Assembly (NCBI GenBank): GCA_963576725.1
Contig: OY755252.1
Span: forward strand, 58,727,841-58,791,840
Length of the DNA: 64,000 nt
Direction: 5' to 3'
From: Azorinus chamasolen
Taxonomy: Eukaryota; Mollusca; Bivalvia; Cardiida; Solecurtidae
Part shown: in pieces, positions 30,945-41,735 of the stretch
How positions within the stretch are numbered: the stretch's first letter is position 1
Layout of the letters: every line of letters begins with the position of its first letter
The notes under the pieces: generated by a model
What the model was told of the DNA's origin: nothing
Seen by the model: only the letters and a program-made list of their open reading frames with translations
Databases searched by the model: none
Position numbers and translations under genes: made by a program

Positions 30945-31031
30945 TGTTCATATGCTACTTTACAACTTCAGTTAATTGATATTCAAAAAATCGTCATTTC
31001 TTATATGAATATTCATTAGATGAACGGTTAA
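30945..31031. mobile_element. Family A long-arm fragment
   Basis: AATCGTCATTTCTTATATG and AATATTCAT before TTAA. Confidence 0.55.
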
Positions 31032-31424
31032 CCCTTTAAATGCAGGAAATGAGTTGACTGCCGTTTGCAAACAGTGTAGACCCAGATCAGAGGGCTCCTA
31101 CAGGAGCCCTCTGATCTGGGTCTGCACTGTTTGCCATTAAAATATCTCTTACAGATCATACTGATTGAACTCTACCTATGGCTTATTTCTTTTTTGAACA
31201 TTCAGCATTTACAGTATAACCTCTCTATAACGGCAACTAAATTATGTTAATTATTTGGTATTTAGGGCAGATGACTGCTTAACAAAGTGAAAGTAAAACA
31301 GAACGCTCCTATAGGAGCGTTCTGTTTTACTTTCACATTGCTTTAAGCAGCCACCTGCCTTTAACAGAAAATACTTGATGTTATTTAGTGGCCGTTATAG
31401 AGAGGGTTTACTGTATATGGTTAA
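31028..31424. mobile_element. Family F MITE, host of nested G
   Basis: TTAA, CCCTTTAAATGC / GCATTTA-G-TATGG ends. Clean palindrome 31067-31134; G sits four bases from the right TTAA. Confidence 0.82.
31212..31413. mobile_element. Family G MITE, complete, nested in F
   Basis: TA flanks, CAGTATAACCTCTC start, palindrome around CTCCTATAGGAG. Confidence 0.88.
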
Positions 31425-31753
31425 GTGTTGTTGAGTAGATACTCAGCTCTATATAGTGATTGATGACTGAGCATAAAGACATCGTTTTATTAGTCAATTA
31501 TGACCTGTCAAAATGAAACACTAATTCAAATATATTTACGCATGCACGTGTGTGATTATAGCTTCCTTGTAAATATTACTAATCAGCATGGCCTTGAGGG
31601 GGAAAAGTAGTTCGTTTTTTACATAATGAAATTGGCCTACATATTTTCGCCAATCGTTTCCTAGAAACACTTTAAAAATAGTTTTAGTTTTAATCTTTTA
31701 TTTGCAGAGTAAAGATTGCCCCTGCTTAAGGACTATTTAATAACATAGCTATA
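31425..31753. other. No recognised feature
   Basis: AT-rich, no element ends or credible frames. Confidence 0.4.
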
Positions 31754-31979
31754 CAGTAGAACCTGTCTTAAGCGTCCGTCAAAAAAGAGGTCTAATCATG
31801 GGCCTGTGGTAGCTTAATGCAGGTGGTAGCTAAGCTTAATACAGGTCAAAAGTAATGCAGAAAGCTCCTATAGGAGCTTTCTGCATTACATTTACCCTGC
31901 ATTAAGCAACATTCTGCTTTTTATGACTCATATTTTCAATAAATGAACGGCTGCTTATTAACACAAGTGCTAAAGTGCT
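31754..31979. mobile_element. Family H MITE with a short internal duplication
   Basis: TAGCTTAATGCAGG occurs twice before the palindrome (31836-31912); right end decayed. Confidence 0.78.
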
Positions 31980-31995
31980 AATGTACTTGTCTATT

Positions 31996-32080
31996 TCTTG
32001 CAAACAAACAGTCCGTGTTTTAAATAGTTCTAATGACCGCTATTACTCAGTGTCTCATCTGGCCCCAAGCTATATCCGAA
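31996..32080. mobile_element. Family C2 remnant
   Basis: CAGTGTCTCATCTGGCCCC arm with an eroded left side. Confidence 0.4.
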
Positions 32081-32234
32081 ATTAACATATCATGTCAGAT
32101 TTTCAAGATGCACTTTAAATATGATGCCGATAGATATGCAGCAAATTGCAATTAAGTTTGTTGGGCATACTGTTTTAAAACAGGGAAATGTATAAAACGA
32201 GAATAGAATCAGAAATACATTTTGATAGACATAC

Positions 32235-32375
32235 AGTAAAACCTCTATTAGGCGGAAACCATCAAATGTCTAATTATCGTGCTACAGTAAACACTCGTTG
32301 TAACGAAACTCGATATAATGGTTATAACGACACTCGATATAACGAAATGTTCATTCTACCGACATGAAGTTTGGT
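32235..32375. mobile_element. Two solo pogo-like ends in tandem
   Basis: CAGTAAAACCTCTATTAGGC, then CAGTAAACACTCGTTGTAAC with GATATAACGA repeated inside. The second is a different TA-type family seen only once. Confidence 0.5.
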
Positions 32376-32409
32376 CCAATCTTTCTTTTCCTTTCATTTA
32401 TCGGTCTAA

Positions 32410-32480
32410 TTAATCCTTTCATCACAGGACGTGCGTTTGCAAACAATGTAGACCCTGATCAGAGGGCTCATAGAGGTTTA
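32410..32480. mobile_element. Family F half element
   Basis: TTAA TCCTTTCATCACAGG, left stem to apex GGCTCATAG; the rest is missing. Confidence 0.55.
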
Positions 32481-32548
32481 AACCTTTCATACTGAATGGA
32501 CTCTATAGTTAAATACTGATGGGCTATTCCACTCTGATGGATTCGGGG

Positions 32549-32779
32549 TTGACCCATTACCTCATATGCTATTTTTAGATACAAACTTCTTTGAATAAAT
32601 CTACCGAAAAGGAGCATTAACTAGAGAAAAGGAAACTTTTTAGAAATCTGTAATTTGAAACCACTGTGATAAATAAAGCATTTGCTCCTATGGGAGCCAA
32701 TGCTCTATTTATCACAATGGTTTCAACATATGATTTTTACAGAGTCGTCAATAGTCGTCAATATGAGGGAAAGGGTTAA
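32549..32779. mobile_element. Family B MITE, complete
   Basis: TTGA / TTAA; palindrome 32657-32728. Confidence 0.86.
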
Positions 32780-33201
32780 ATAACACTTACGAAGACTCAC
32801 GAAGTGGTTGATTTAAAGGATTTTCTGACTATATAAATTATGTTGCCACTGTAGACAATGCTTGAAAATAAATTACTTTTTTTTCTTCGGGAAAAAAAAG
32901 TTGAACAAGATGTTCTTCCCAGGTTAACTTGTAATATGTCTGAAACAGTCTAGTATAACCTGTCAACAAAACATGTGACCCGACGCTTTGCCAATGGTAG
33001 GCTAGTTGTCAGAGGTCAAAGTCCATAACCCAGCTTCTAGTATTTTTATATCATACCAATAGTTAACCATTTGTAAAAAATAACGTCTGTTTAGGATCAG
33101 ACATCGGTGTTTGTTTTTGCAAAATGACTTAACAAATTACATTCAAGAAACACTTAAGAATGTTAAACCATTAGTATCCCCACCAAAATCTTCATCCTGC
33201 A
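32780..33201. other. No recognised feature
   Basis: No element ends. TTTTTTCTTCGGG-AAAAAAAAG makes one short hairpin. Confidence 0.4.
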
Positions 33202-33429
33202 TTAACTCATTGCCTTATAGGCTATTTTTAGATACAACCTCTTTGAATAAATCTACCGAAAAGGAGTATTAACTAGAGAAAAGGAACATTTTAGAATTTT
33301 GTAGTTTGAAATCATTGTGATAAATAGAGCATTTGCTCCTATAGGAGCAAATGCTCTATGTATCACAATGGTTTCACAAAATGACTTTTACAGAGTCGTC
33401 AAAAGTCGTCAATATGAGGGAATGGTTAA
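33202..33429. mobile_element. Family B MITE, complete
   Basis: TTAA flanks; palindrome 33307-33377; right TTAA shared with the next A. Confidence 0.87.
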
Positions 33430-33640
33430 TATGTCTTATAATTATACACGCGTTTTTACGCATTTTCAGATCCAGAATACACGCAGATCAGACAGCCCAT
33501 GCAGAAGCTGCCTGATCAGGATCTTCTCTGTTTGTTTATGAAATAATATAGATAAGAGTCTGCAGTTTCCCCCACTCATGTCTAAAAATCAATCCATTTA
33601 TAATCAAGGCGGCATTATTTCTTATATGAATATTTATTGA
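33426..33640. mobile_element. Family A copy abutting B
   Basis: Palindrome 33466-33536 mutated; long arm with CATTATTTCTTATATG; right end decayed. Confidence 0.6.
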
Positions 33641-34035
33641 GTGTGTGGATAGGTGAGGTGTTATTGTACACGAATAAGTAAGTAAGTAAGTAAGTAAATA
33701 TTTTATTATAGTGACATGTGTACATGTACAAGAATAACATATTTTCAAAAATATATGTAAGACACCCGGCCCACTGGGCCTATAAGTCACCTGAAATATA
33801 AGTACTAATATATATATCTATACATAATACATATATATATATATATATATACAAATGGCATGTATATTAAGTCCAGTCTATCATGAATTAATGTCATTAT
33901 GGCGGCTGGTAGAGGTTGTTTTTTCATGATTACCATGATTAGAATATCTTGAATATGGAAAATAGATAACTTCAATTCCCTTAGCGTGTTTATTCAACCT
34001 TTAGAACGTTGTCTAGCTACTCTTTTCCCCTCCAC

Positions 34036-34183
34036 TTAAATTTCTAAAAACATTTCCCTAAAACATACTAACAGTGTCAGGCAGTTTGATACCAGATGAG
34101 ATGCCGAGTGTTTCGACATCTAATCTGGGTCCAAACTGTTTACAAACACCCCGACACATTTATTTCAGCGTGCTAAAGGTTAA
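34036..34183. mobile_element. Family C-like MITE inside the LINE 3' end
   Basis: Palindrome 34081-34143 (GATGAGATGCCGAGT). TTAA at 34180-34183, and possibly at 34036. It supplies the LINE stop codon. Confidence 0.6.
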
Positions 34184-36638
34184 ATAAGACGCTTCGGCGT
34201 CTGTTAAAACTCTTCATAATATACTTGGCAATTTTCCTCTGCCGCTTTTGTAGTAAGAAAATGAGTTTTTCAGTATTACTGTCTATGTGATTAGGTATAT
34301 CATGAGTTATCTCCCGTCTAAAGTCATTATATAGCGGACAGTGCAATAAAAAGTGGTACTCGTCTTCAACGCACCGTAAATCGCATAAATTACACAGTCT
34401 TTGATCTGGCGACTCAGCAACATATCGTCCAGTTTCAATTCTTAAAGGGAGAACACCACAACGGAACTGAGCTAGGAAAGAGCGTTCACATCGTTTCAAA
34501 TTTAGATTTAGGTAAGATTCTGTTTCGAAAGTGTTCTTAAAAGACACATATGTCCGTAATTTCCGAACATTTAATACATTACTTCCCCATATTTGACTAT
34601 AATATGCGTGTACTCTTGCTTTTACAAGTCCTATATCAACAACAGCCTTTGAATAAAAAAGGTTTTCCATGTTTAACTGTACAAATACTGATTTGATATC
34701 ACTACACCAGTTGGAGCACATGATGTAATCTGCATTGAAAACTTTCTTTGTGAGACGTTCATCGGGTAAGAGGACAAGTCTATTCCAATATCGCACCATG
34801 TTAACCCAGCGACGATAAGTACTTGGCAGCCATCCAACTTCACCTGTAATTGCCAAGTTTGGAGTGAATCTATGTACTCCGAGAAAGAAACGCGCTGCCC
34901 TATTTTGGACATTGTCGATCGGTTTGTAGGTTTTATAACCCCAGACACTTGAACAATAGTCTAATATGGGAACGATGCACGAGTTGTATAGCTTATCGTA
35001 TGTCTTAAATCCAAAATCTTTTAAATGTCTCAACCTACTAATGACACTACCGAGGGCACGACTTCCTGCTTTTGCTAATGTTTCACTGTTAAAAGAATAG
35101 TCACTTTTATCGTTCATGATCACCCCAAGGTATTTATATCTATCAACGATCTCGAGCTGATTATTCCCAATCTTGAAGATATACTCTGTTCGTATACTCC
35201 TACCTTTTCTAAAGTGCATACATTTTGATTTATCGGTATTGATAAGTACACGCCATTTTTTACACCAATTATTTAATTTATCAAGCATTGCCTGTAACCC
35301 ATCTTCACTTAATGAAATCATCACAATGTCGTCTGCGTACAACAGCATTGAAATTTTACTGTCCCCAACCTTAACACCAAGGTCAAGGTCATTTATTTCA
35401 GCCACAAGGTCGTTTACAAAGACAGAAAAAATTGTCGGCGATAAATTATCTCCCTGCTTGACTCCGGTCTTGCAATCGAACCACTCTGTTATTTTATCGT
35501 TTATCTTTATGCATGACACTGAATGTTGATATATGCTCTTAACAGAACTATACACCTTACCGTCAATTTTATTAAGCAAAAGCTTGTATAACATCATATC
35601 TCTGTCTATGAAATCGAAGCATTTTCTTAGATCAATAAATGCAGTAAATACCGATCTATTGTTTCTGACAATGCTATCGAGAGTATACACGTGATCTTCG
35701 CACGAGCGATTCGCACGAAACCCATTCTGTTCGTCAGCTAGAATGTCATTATCGCTTAGATATTTAACAATTCTTTTGTTAAGAAATGCACTGTACAACT
35801 TGCTTACACAAGAGAGTAGGCTAATACCTCTATAGTTCATGGGTATACGTTTGTCAGACATTGGGTCTTTCAATATAGGGCATATAACTGCTTTACGCCA
35901 TTCTGTCGGTATTATGCTTGTATCAAAAATCATTTGAAACAATCTATGTAATACCGCTATTACTCCGGGAAATTTCAAAGCTGCGTATGGTATGTTGTCA
36001 TATCCGGAAGCACTACAAGAATTTGAGCCCATTACTATCTCTGCGATCTCTTCAATACTTATATTTTTGTTGAGAGTAACATTCGGGGTATACAATGGGT
36101 CTATAATATCATGCTCCAGCAGATATTTATGCATTTTAGCTTGCTCGTAAAAAGTTTGGTCAAAATTATCCACGTCACTTACGTTATACAGGTTGCTAAA
36201 ATCTCGTTTCCATCTTTCAAAAACGAGGCTTTCCCCGCATTCCGTTCCCCCATTTTCATTAATCACTTGTATTGGTATTGAAGTGTCTTTTCTAGGCCCT
36301 AGTCGACGGATTTTATCCCAAAAATCATTCGGGTTTTTGGTCGAGATCTCTTCTATTTCTATAGCTTTTGTTTGCCTGTATGATCGCTCGGTACGTTTCA
36401 GAGTTTTGTCGAAACTGTTCCTTGCATTTATGTATTCCTGTCGCAATGAGTTTCGCGCGCGCCTGTTGCCGTTGGATTTCAGGAATAAACGCTCTTTTTC
36501 GCGCATGTCTTTCCATAATGCAGACAAATTATCATTCCAGTATGGCTTTTTATGCCTGAATTTCCTGCGCGATTTCGATGAATTATTAAATGTCGGTTTA
36601 TTGTGTTCGAAGTATCGAACAGCTGATAAAGGTCGCAC
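34173..36638 (-). CDS. LINE reverse transcriptase (821 codons, truncated N-terminus)
   Basis: Copies LINE RNA into DNA at a nicked target (target-primed reverse transcription). Residues 1-100 are basic and may be the end of a linker. RT motifs run from about 245 to 510: NYRGISLLSCVSK (268-280), EQNGFRANRSCED (303-315), FIDLRKCFD with catalytic D336, GVKQGDNLSP (392-401) and LLYADDIVM with the paired aspartates (Y434-A-D-D437). A C-terminal Cys/His cluster (C749, C752, H762 or H766, C767) is the zinc-knuckle type of many LINE ORF2 proteins. The frame has no stops, so the copy is fairly young. Its first codon here is GTG; the frame stays open to 36666 without an ATG, so the native start and the endonuclease domain are missing. 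The stop codon lies in a MITE. The clade is not assigned. Confidence 0.88.
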   Translation of the reverse strand: MRPLSAVRYFEHNKPTFNNSSKSRRKFRHKKPYWNDNLSALWKDMREKERLFLKSNGNRRARNSLRQEYINARNSFDKTLKRTERSYRQTKAIEIEEISTKNPNDFWDKIRRLGPRKDTSIPIQVINENGGTECGESLVFERWKRDFSNLYNVSDVDNFDQTFYEQAKMHKYLLEHDIIDPLYTPNVTLNKNISIEEIAEIVMGSNSCSASGYDNIPYAALKFPGVIAVLHRLFQMIFDTSIIPTEWRKAVICPILKDPMSDKRIPMNYRGISLLSCVSKLYSAFLNKRIVKYLSDNDILADEQNGFRANRSCEDHVYTLDSIVRNNRSVFTAFIDLRKCFDFIDRDMMLYKLLLNKIDGKVYSSVKSIYQHSVSCIKINDKITEWFDCKTGVKQGDNLSPTIFSVFVNDLVAEINDLDLGVKVGDSKISMLLYADDIVMISLSEDGLQAMLDKLNNWCKKWRVLINTDKSKCMHFRKGRSIRTEYIFKIGNNQLEIVDRYKYLGVIMNDKSDYSFNSETLAKAGSRALGSVISRLRHLKDFGFKTYDKLYNSCIVPILDYCSSVWGYKTYKPIDNVQNRAARFFLGVHRFTPNLAITGEVGWLPSTYRRWVNMVRYWNRLVLLPDERLTKKVFNADYIMCSNWCSDIKSVFVQLNMENLFYSKAVVDIGLVKARVHAYYSQIWGSNVLNVRKLRTYVSFKNTFETESYLNLNLKRCERSFLAQFRCGVLPLRIETGRYVAESPDQRLCNLCDLRCVEDEYHFLLHCPLYNDFRREITHDIPNHIDSNTEKLIFLLQKRQRKIAKYIMKSFNRRRSVLFNL

Positions 36639-36689
36639 ATAATTCGCATGATCAACACATGATCAACACATCAACTATTCTAACACCAT

Positions 36690-36815
36690 ATGTCAGTTTG
36701 ATCACCGTTCCAAACAGTGTAGATCCAGACCAGACGCCGAATAATGACCGTCTCATCTGGATCAAAACTGTTTCTTACTCTGATAATGCTTTTGAAAAGA
36801 CAATGACAAAGACAA
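36690..36815. mobile_element. Family C copy, old
   Basis: GTAGATCCAGACCAGACGCCG and GTCTCATCTGGATCAAAAC arms. Confidence 0.6.
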
Positions 36816-36829
36816 AATACACCATGATA

Positions 36830-37023
36830 CAGAACAAACAGATAAAGGTGCGTACACAAGTACTTAAATCGTCATATCGCCACCAAACCCTATGGTGTGA
36901 CCACTCTTTAGAATCGTCTCGAAGAGACGATTCTAAAGAGTGGTCACAACATAGGGTTTAGTGGATAAATAAAGAAGTTACTCTTAAAAATGTTTTAATT
37001 TATGCATGTTATCTTGACCTCTG
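36830..37023. mobile_element. Family L element, complete
   Basis: CAGAACAAACAGATAAAGG ... TATCTTGACCTCTG. Palindrome 36884-36960 around TCTCGAAGAGA, almost perfect. Confidence 0.82.
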
Positions 37024-37246
37024 TTGATAACTGAAGCGGATGAAAAGCTTTGCTTATGCCGAAGTGGTTCATATGCTTGTATCATTACCATATGACAGTG
37101 CCCGAGAGAATGCTCATTTGCATAAAATTACAAAATATGCAAATTGATTTATTAACCATCATACGTTCAGAATTAATGTGTCAATTAGATTTAATATTCT
37201 TTCTCCTAGGCTGACACGCCTTGCATTGTTATTATGGATTGTAATT

Positions 37247-37453
37247 CAGTAGATCCACTGTCTAAAGCGGCCTTCAAAAAGTTGTCTAATTATTGGTATA
37301 TGGGGCAGGTGGTAGCTTAATGCAGGTCAAAAGTAATACAAAAAGCTCCTATAGGAGCTTTTTGCATTACTTTGGACCTGCATTAAACAACCACCTGCGT
37401 TTTAAGATTCTTATGTTCAATAAATGAATGGCCGCTTAAGAGAGATTCTATTG
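37247..37453. mobile_element. Family H MITE, complete
   Basis: CAGTAGATCCACTG / GAGATTCTATTG. Palindrome 37304-37399; paired variant AAAAAGCTCC / GGAGCTTTTT. Confidence 0.85.
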
Positions 37454-37499
37454 TACTGGAAATGCTTCACCGACAAGATATTGACAACTATACCACTCC

Positions 37500-37722
37500 T
37501 TAACCCATTCCCTCATATTGACGACTTTTGACGACTCTGTAAAAGTTACTTTGTGAAACTATTGTGATAAATAGAGCATTTGCTCCTATAGGAGCAAATG
37601 TTCTATTTATCACAATGGTTTCAAACTACATTTTTTTTTCTTTTCTCTAATTACTGCTCCTTTTCGGTAGATTTGTTCAAAGTGGTTGGATCTAAAAATA
37701 GCCTATGAGGTAATGGGGTTCA
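37500..37722. mobile_element. Family B MITE
   Basis: TTAA / TTCA; palindrome 37554-37624. Confidence 0.85.
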
Positions 37723-37769
37723 TAATGTCACTTATTCTTCCATAAAATAACCATGGGGCAAAGGGTTAA
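37723..37769. mobile_element. Family A end fragment
   Basis: CATAATGTCACTTATTC and GGCAAAGGGTTAA. Confidence 0.45.
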
Positions 37770-37974
37770 ATGCCACACCTTTCTTCACTCATTGGGAGCA
37801 ATTAGAAAGTCTACCTATTTGCCAGAATACATCTTCGACCTCTAAGTTCTTTTTTTCCCTAGAAACTATGGCCGATAATTTATCACTCTGAAATATCTTA
37901 CGAACGAAGTAGTTACACAGATGTTTCTGATTTTCCATACAGAAGTCATCTAGAGGGAATGTGTAACCGAGTCC

Positions 37975-38430
37975 TTAATCCATTAGCTCATGAATATTCA
38001 TGAAAGGGTTAATGACGTCATTACTATTTGTCAGCTGAATTTTACAATTGAATATGGGACACACGGACATTTTTGCCATGACAGAAGCTGTAGAATAAGA
38101 CCTTTAAACCCATTCCCTCATATTGACGACTTTTGGCTCCTCTGTAAAAGTCACTTTGTGAAACCATTGTGATAAATAGAGCATTTGCTCCTATAGGAGC
38201 AAATGCTCTATTTATCACAATGGTTTCAAACTACAAAATTAAAAAAAAAATTCTCTAATTAATGCTCCTTTTCGATAATTTAAATCAAAGAAGTTGTATC
38301 TAAAAATAGCCTATGAGGTAATGGGTTAAATACCATAAGCAAATAGGGCAGACCCTGATCAGACAATCCCTACTGGGTCTACTCTGTTTGCTAATGCGTT
38401 AAAAGCTGCATTTATCAGGTAACGGGTTAA
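37975..38430. mobile_element. Family A host of nested B, shortened palindrome
   Basis: TTAA; TGACGTCA at 38013-38020; B insertion; then AAATAGGGCAGACCCTGATC joined to CTGGGTCTACTCTG. Confidence 0.8.
38104..38329. mobile_element. Family B MITE, complete, nested in A
   Basis: TTAA flanks; palindrome 38159-38228. Confidence 0.88.
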
Positions 38431-38437
38431 GACATAT

Positions 38438-38512
38438 TGTAGCTTAATGCAGGATATAATGAATGCAGAAAGCTTCCATTGAAGCTCGACGCTGTACTTT
38501 CCATCTGCGTTA
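38438..38512. mobile_element. Family H core remnant
   Basis: TAGCTTAATGCAGGATATAA and GAATGCAGAAAGCTTCC. Confidence 0.45.
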
Positions 38513-38620
38513 ACTCATTCCATACATATGTGTTCCCAGAATCCCTGATATGAAAAATGGACCGGTTCCAAAGTTAAGTGTTTTGGACGAATTTACTTTA
38601 CGTATTATATATATCTAAGG

Positions 38621-38735
38621 TTAAACCATTTCCTCCACCGAGATGCCTTTGCACATAGAGTAGACCTAGATTAGACATCTCCTATTTAGGAGTCCTCTGA
38701 TTAGCGTATGCATTACCTGCGTACAGAAAAAATTA
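38621..38735. mobile_element. Family A fragment
   Basis: TTAA, CCATTTCCTCCACC, mutated palindrome 38648-38705; cut by G. Confidence 0.55.
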
Positions 38736-38939
38736 CAGTAAAACCTCTCTATAACGGTCATTGAATTATATCAAGTATTTTGTGTTAAAGGCAGGTGGTT
38801 ACTTAAAGCAAGGTGAAAGTAAAACAGAACGCTCCTATAGGAGCGTTCTGTTTTACTTTCACCTTGCTTTAAGCAGCCACCTGCCATACATACCAACGAA
38901 TTAACATATTTTTGTGGCCGTAATAGAGAGGATTTACTG
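38736..38939. mobile_element. Family G MITE, complete
   Basis: 204 bp, TA flanks, near-perfect palindrome 38790-38886. Confidence 0.88.
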
Positions 38940-39430
38940 TATGTTGGATCTGATGATATACTAAATGACTTAGTTAGGTATATATTCATTTGTTTTATAT
39001 AACCGCAGAAAACAATCATTTCATACGGTTATATAATTTATAAGTTAATTAATGTTCATAAATGAGTCTACCGTGGATATTTACGGAATATAGATGTCAC
39101 GGCCTCAGCTCATGTGGTAGTAATTGGGAACTTGTTGCCCTACACACTGTGACATAGAGTTAATCTTTCTTCATTCGGTGATTGCTAAAGACACATTCTA
39201 CTTACGTTACGAACCCCCGTTTCGTCTTGCCAAAGCAACTTATCAACTACAATTAGCTCAGCAGTCATTTCCAATGGCCTATATGTCAACGTCAAGAGGA
39301 AAGCTATGACTGCTGTTTCTGGCTGACTTTGACAAAGAAAATGTCGAAGAGTTGGCAAAAAACTAGTTTCACCCTCATCGTGCTGGTATAATTCAATACG
39401 TTCCCTGTTGAACATTCATGTAAGAAACGA
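38940..39430. other. No recognised feature except a small hairpin
   Basis: TTATATAACCG and its complement pair across 38995-39042. Short overlapping frames at 39124-39415 resemble nothing known. Confidence 0.4.
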
Positions 39431-39433
39431 CAA

Positions 39434-39750
39434 CATGAAGAAATAAAGAAGTTATTCTTCAAATTGTTTAACCCTTCGCTTGCTGTTCACGTCAATATAA
39501 CCGGTACCTACCTGTAAATAGTGAAGACCCAGATGAGACAGCTCCTGCAGGAGCTGTCTCATCAGGGTCTTCACTATTTACAAGTTGATTGTGCAACCAG
39601 TGCACTCCACAGCAGTGATTGCACAGCGAAATACTTGTACACAGTGAAGATATATGTAATTATACAACAGGGCATGGGTAAAGGAGGAGAATTGTAATTT
39701 AAAATTCAGCAAGAGAAGGGTTAATTTACGCATTTTATCCAGACTTCTGG
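39434..39750. mobile_element. Family L right-end fragment, host of nested E
   Basis: AGAAATAAAGAAGTTATTC...GTTTAA, E, then TTTACGCATTTTATCCAGAC. Confidence 0.65.
39468..39724. mobile_element. Family E MITE, complete, nested in L
   Basis: TTAA flanks; palindrome 39514-39580; CCCTTCGCTTGCT / AGCAAGAGAAGGG ends. Confidence 0.9.
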
Positions 39751-39816
39751 AGACACAGGCTTTATTCATTTTCTCTAGACGCCTACTTACTCTGCATTTC
39801 ATCTAGGTCCAATCTA

Positions 39817-40020
39817 CAGTAAAACCTCTCTTAACCGGAATTCTAGTAGATAAGAATTTAGATACTTTTAGGCAGGTGGCTGCTTAATGCAGAGTGAAAG
39901 TCATGCAGAAAGCTCCTAGAGGAGCTTTCTGCATGACTTTCACCCTGCATTAAGCTGCCACCTGTCTCCAAGACCGATATTCATATTAAATTTAACGGCC
40001 GGTTAAGAGAGGTTTTACTG
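39817..40020. mobile_element. Family I MITE, complete
   Basis: TA flanks; CAGTAAAACCTCTCTTAACC / GGTTAAGAGAGGTTTTACTG form an almost perfect TIR; palindrome 39877-39971 almost perfect. Confidence 0.9.
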
Positions 40021-40503
40021 TATTTTCAGATTATTTGTCCCCAAAACATTCTAAAGGTTATTTTGGTAGAGAAATAACAAGATAATTCTTATAATCAAGA
40101 TTGAATTTATTTTCTCATTTATCATAGGGTTTTGTTTGTTCTAGGTATCATAATAATTATCTTTGTTGTTTTGATATACCCATATTTTCTGCAGCTTTCG
40201 ATAACATATCTCCACCACAAGACAAACGCACGTTGTTTATTACAGCCATTGCCCCTAGAACAACTACTTTTTTGCAGCAACTGGCAGCAAGTCTGCGATT
40301 TGTGAGTTCATGATAAGCCTTTACATTCACTTTTGATCTAGCTGAGACGACTGGTATCTCATCGACTAATCAAATTCCCAAATTGTTTGAACAGTAATCG
40401 CGCTTCTCCGAAAATAAATGCAAGGAAGTTTTATACGATGTTTGGACTCAAACAAGTCATTGACGAAGATGTAATCAATTTCATTTCAAAACGTAACATA
40501 ATA
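40021..40503. other. Mostly unique; C2 trace
   Basis: Weak C2 palindrome trace at 40335-40390; otherwise nothing recognised. Confidence 0.35.
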
Positions 40504-41106
40504 TTAACCCTTTACTCAATGAACATTCTTGTAAGAAATGAGGACATCATAAATATTAATTAGATTATCTTATTATAACGACATATGTATACAGGATTTT
40601 TAGTTTTAGTAGAAATTATGGAGTCATATCTAAGTTCATTAGCAGACAGAGCAGACCCTAGCAAACTCTGTTTGTTTATAATGTATAATTTATCTATTAT
40701 TATTGTATACTTTCTGCCAAAATCAAAATTCCCTGTAGCCATGTGCTATTACAGTTGAACTTCGATATCTCGAACTAGGATAACTCGAACATCGGGATAA
40801 CTCGAACAAAAAGTTCACTCCTTCCAAAACTTACAATACAGAATTGCTCTAAAATGTATCGCTACAAATATCTAGAAGCATATGTGACAGCTTAATACAG
40901 GTCAGAAGTAATGCTGAAAGCTCCTACAGGAGACCTGTATTAAAATGTTAGCTCGAGAAATTGTTCAGATTAGATATCGGATAACTCGGACTTCTGTTAT
41001 CTCGAACAAATTCGTATAGTACCTTGAAGTTCGAGATAACAATTAACCTAATTAATATTCACGATGTCATGATTTCTTACACGAATATTCATGGAGTAAA
41101 GGGTTA
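40504..41106. mobile_element. Family A with two long arms, collapsed stem, nested K
   Basis: TTAA and CCCTTTACTCAATG on the left; ATGGAGTAAAGGGTTA on the right; long-arm sequence on both sides of a stump CAGAGCAGACC-AAACTCTGTTTG; K inserted at TA. Confidence 0.75.
40752..41043. mobile_element. Family K MITE, nested, right stem truncated
   Basis: CAGTTGAACTTCGATATCTC start; stem CAGAAGTAATGCTGAAAGC to CTACAGGAG, then directly ACCTGTATTAA. Confidence 0.75.
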
Positions 41107-41159
41107 TACATGTATCTCTATGCGAAAAGACACGATAAGAGATTATTTGACATTAGTTT

Positions 41160-41393
41160 TCAAAATTAAATTTTGTCGTCTGCTACAGTTTTTTTTTTTA
41201 TTCATTTTTGTTTCAAAGACCATTGTCACAATAACAAACAGTTTGCATCCTGATGAGACGCCGAGTTACTCGGCGTCTCATCAGGATGCAAACTGTTTGT
41301 TACTCGGTTAACACATTCTCAAAAGCTCGAGCGAGCTAGAAGTAGTTGAAATTTCACCAGAGCCCAATTTTAGCAGACATTATTTTTTCACGC
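41160..41393. mobile_element. Family C/C2 hybrid with a perfect 71-bp palindrome
   Basis: C long arm left, C2 long arm right. Palindrome 41232-41302 has 35-bp perfect arms; GCATCC/GGATGC replaces GGATCC on both arms. Confidence 0.8.
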
Positions 41394-41602
41394 ATTTGCA
41401 AACAGAGTAGACCAGAGGCTCCTATAGGAGCCGTCTGATCAGGGTTTGCTCTGTTTGCTTATGGCATATATATATAGATCTGATTCTACAGTTTTTTAAG
41501 CCAGAAAAATCCCCTGACAAATTTACATTATAAAAATTCAGCTAATAGATATCCATGACGTCATTATTTCTAACATGAATTTATTGTACAGGTAAAGGGT
41601 CA
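41390..41602. mobile_element. Family A, left end lost
   Basis: Joins the C2 arm directly at CACGCATTTGC. TGACGTCA at 41556-41563; ends AAAGGGTCA. Confidence 0.65.
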
Positions 41603-41735
41603 AGATATGCACGCACCTGTCATGCAGATGCTTTTTATTCATCATTAGCATTTAATAACCACGTAAAATTAATGGGCTGGTACATTAATATAGATGTAAT
41701 CAAAAAGGTGGGTATATCTTTTTATGCATCTAAGA

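Larger units (their letters stand above)
33675..36663 (-). mobile_element. Non-LTR (LINE) retrotransposon, 5'-truncated
   Basis: The frame at 36663-34173 encodes a reverse transcriptase. Downstream on the minus strand there is an untranslated region ending near an AATAAA-like stretch and a (TTAC)n tail at about 33696-33675, typical of LINEs that end in a short tandem repeat. No endonuclease domain is present upstream: the frame meets TGA at 36665-36663, and older MITE debris (36690-36815) follows. A (TA)n tract lies at 33824-33851. A MITE sits inside the 3' part (34036-34183). Confidence 0.8.

Noticed and set aside
36193..36642. 149-codon plus-strand frame
   Set aside because: Antisense shadow of the LINE reverse transcriptase.
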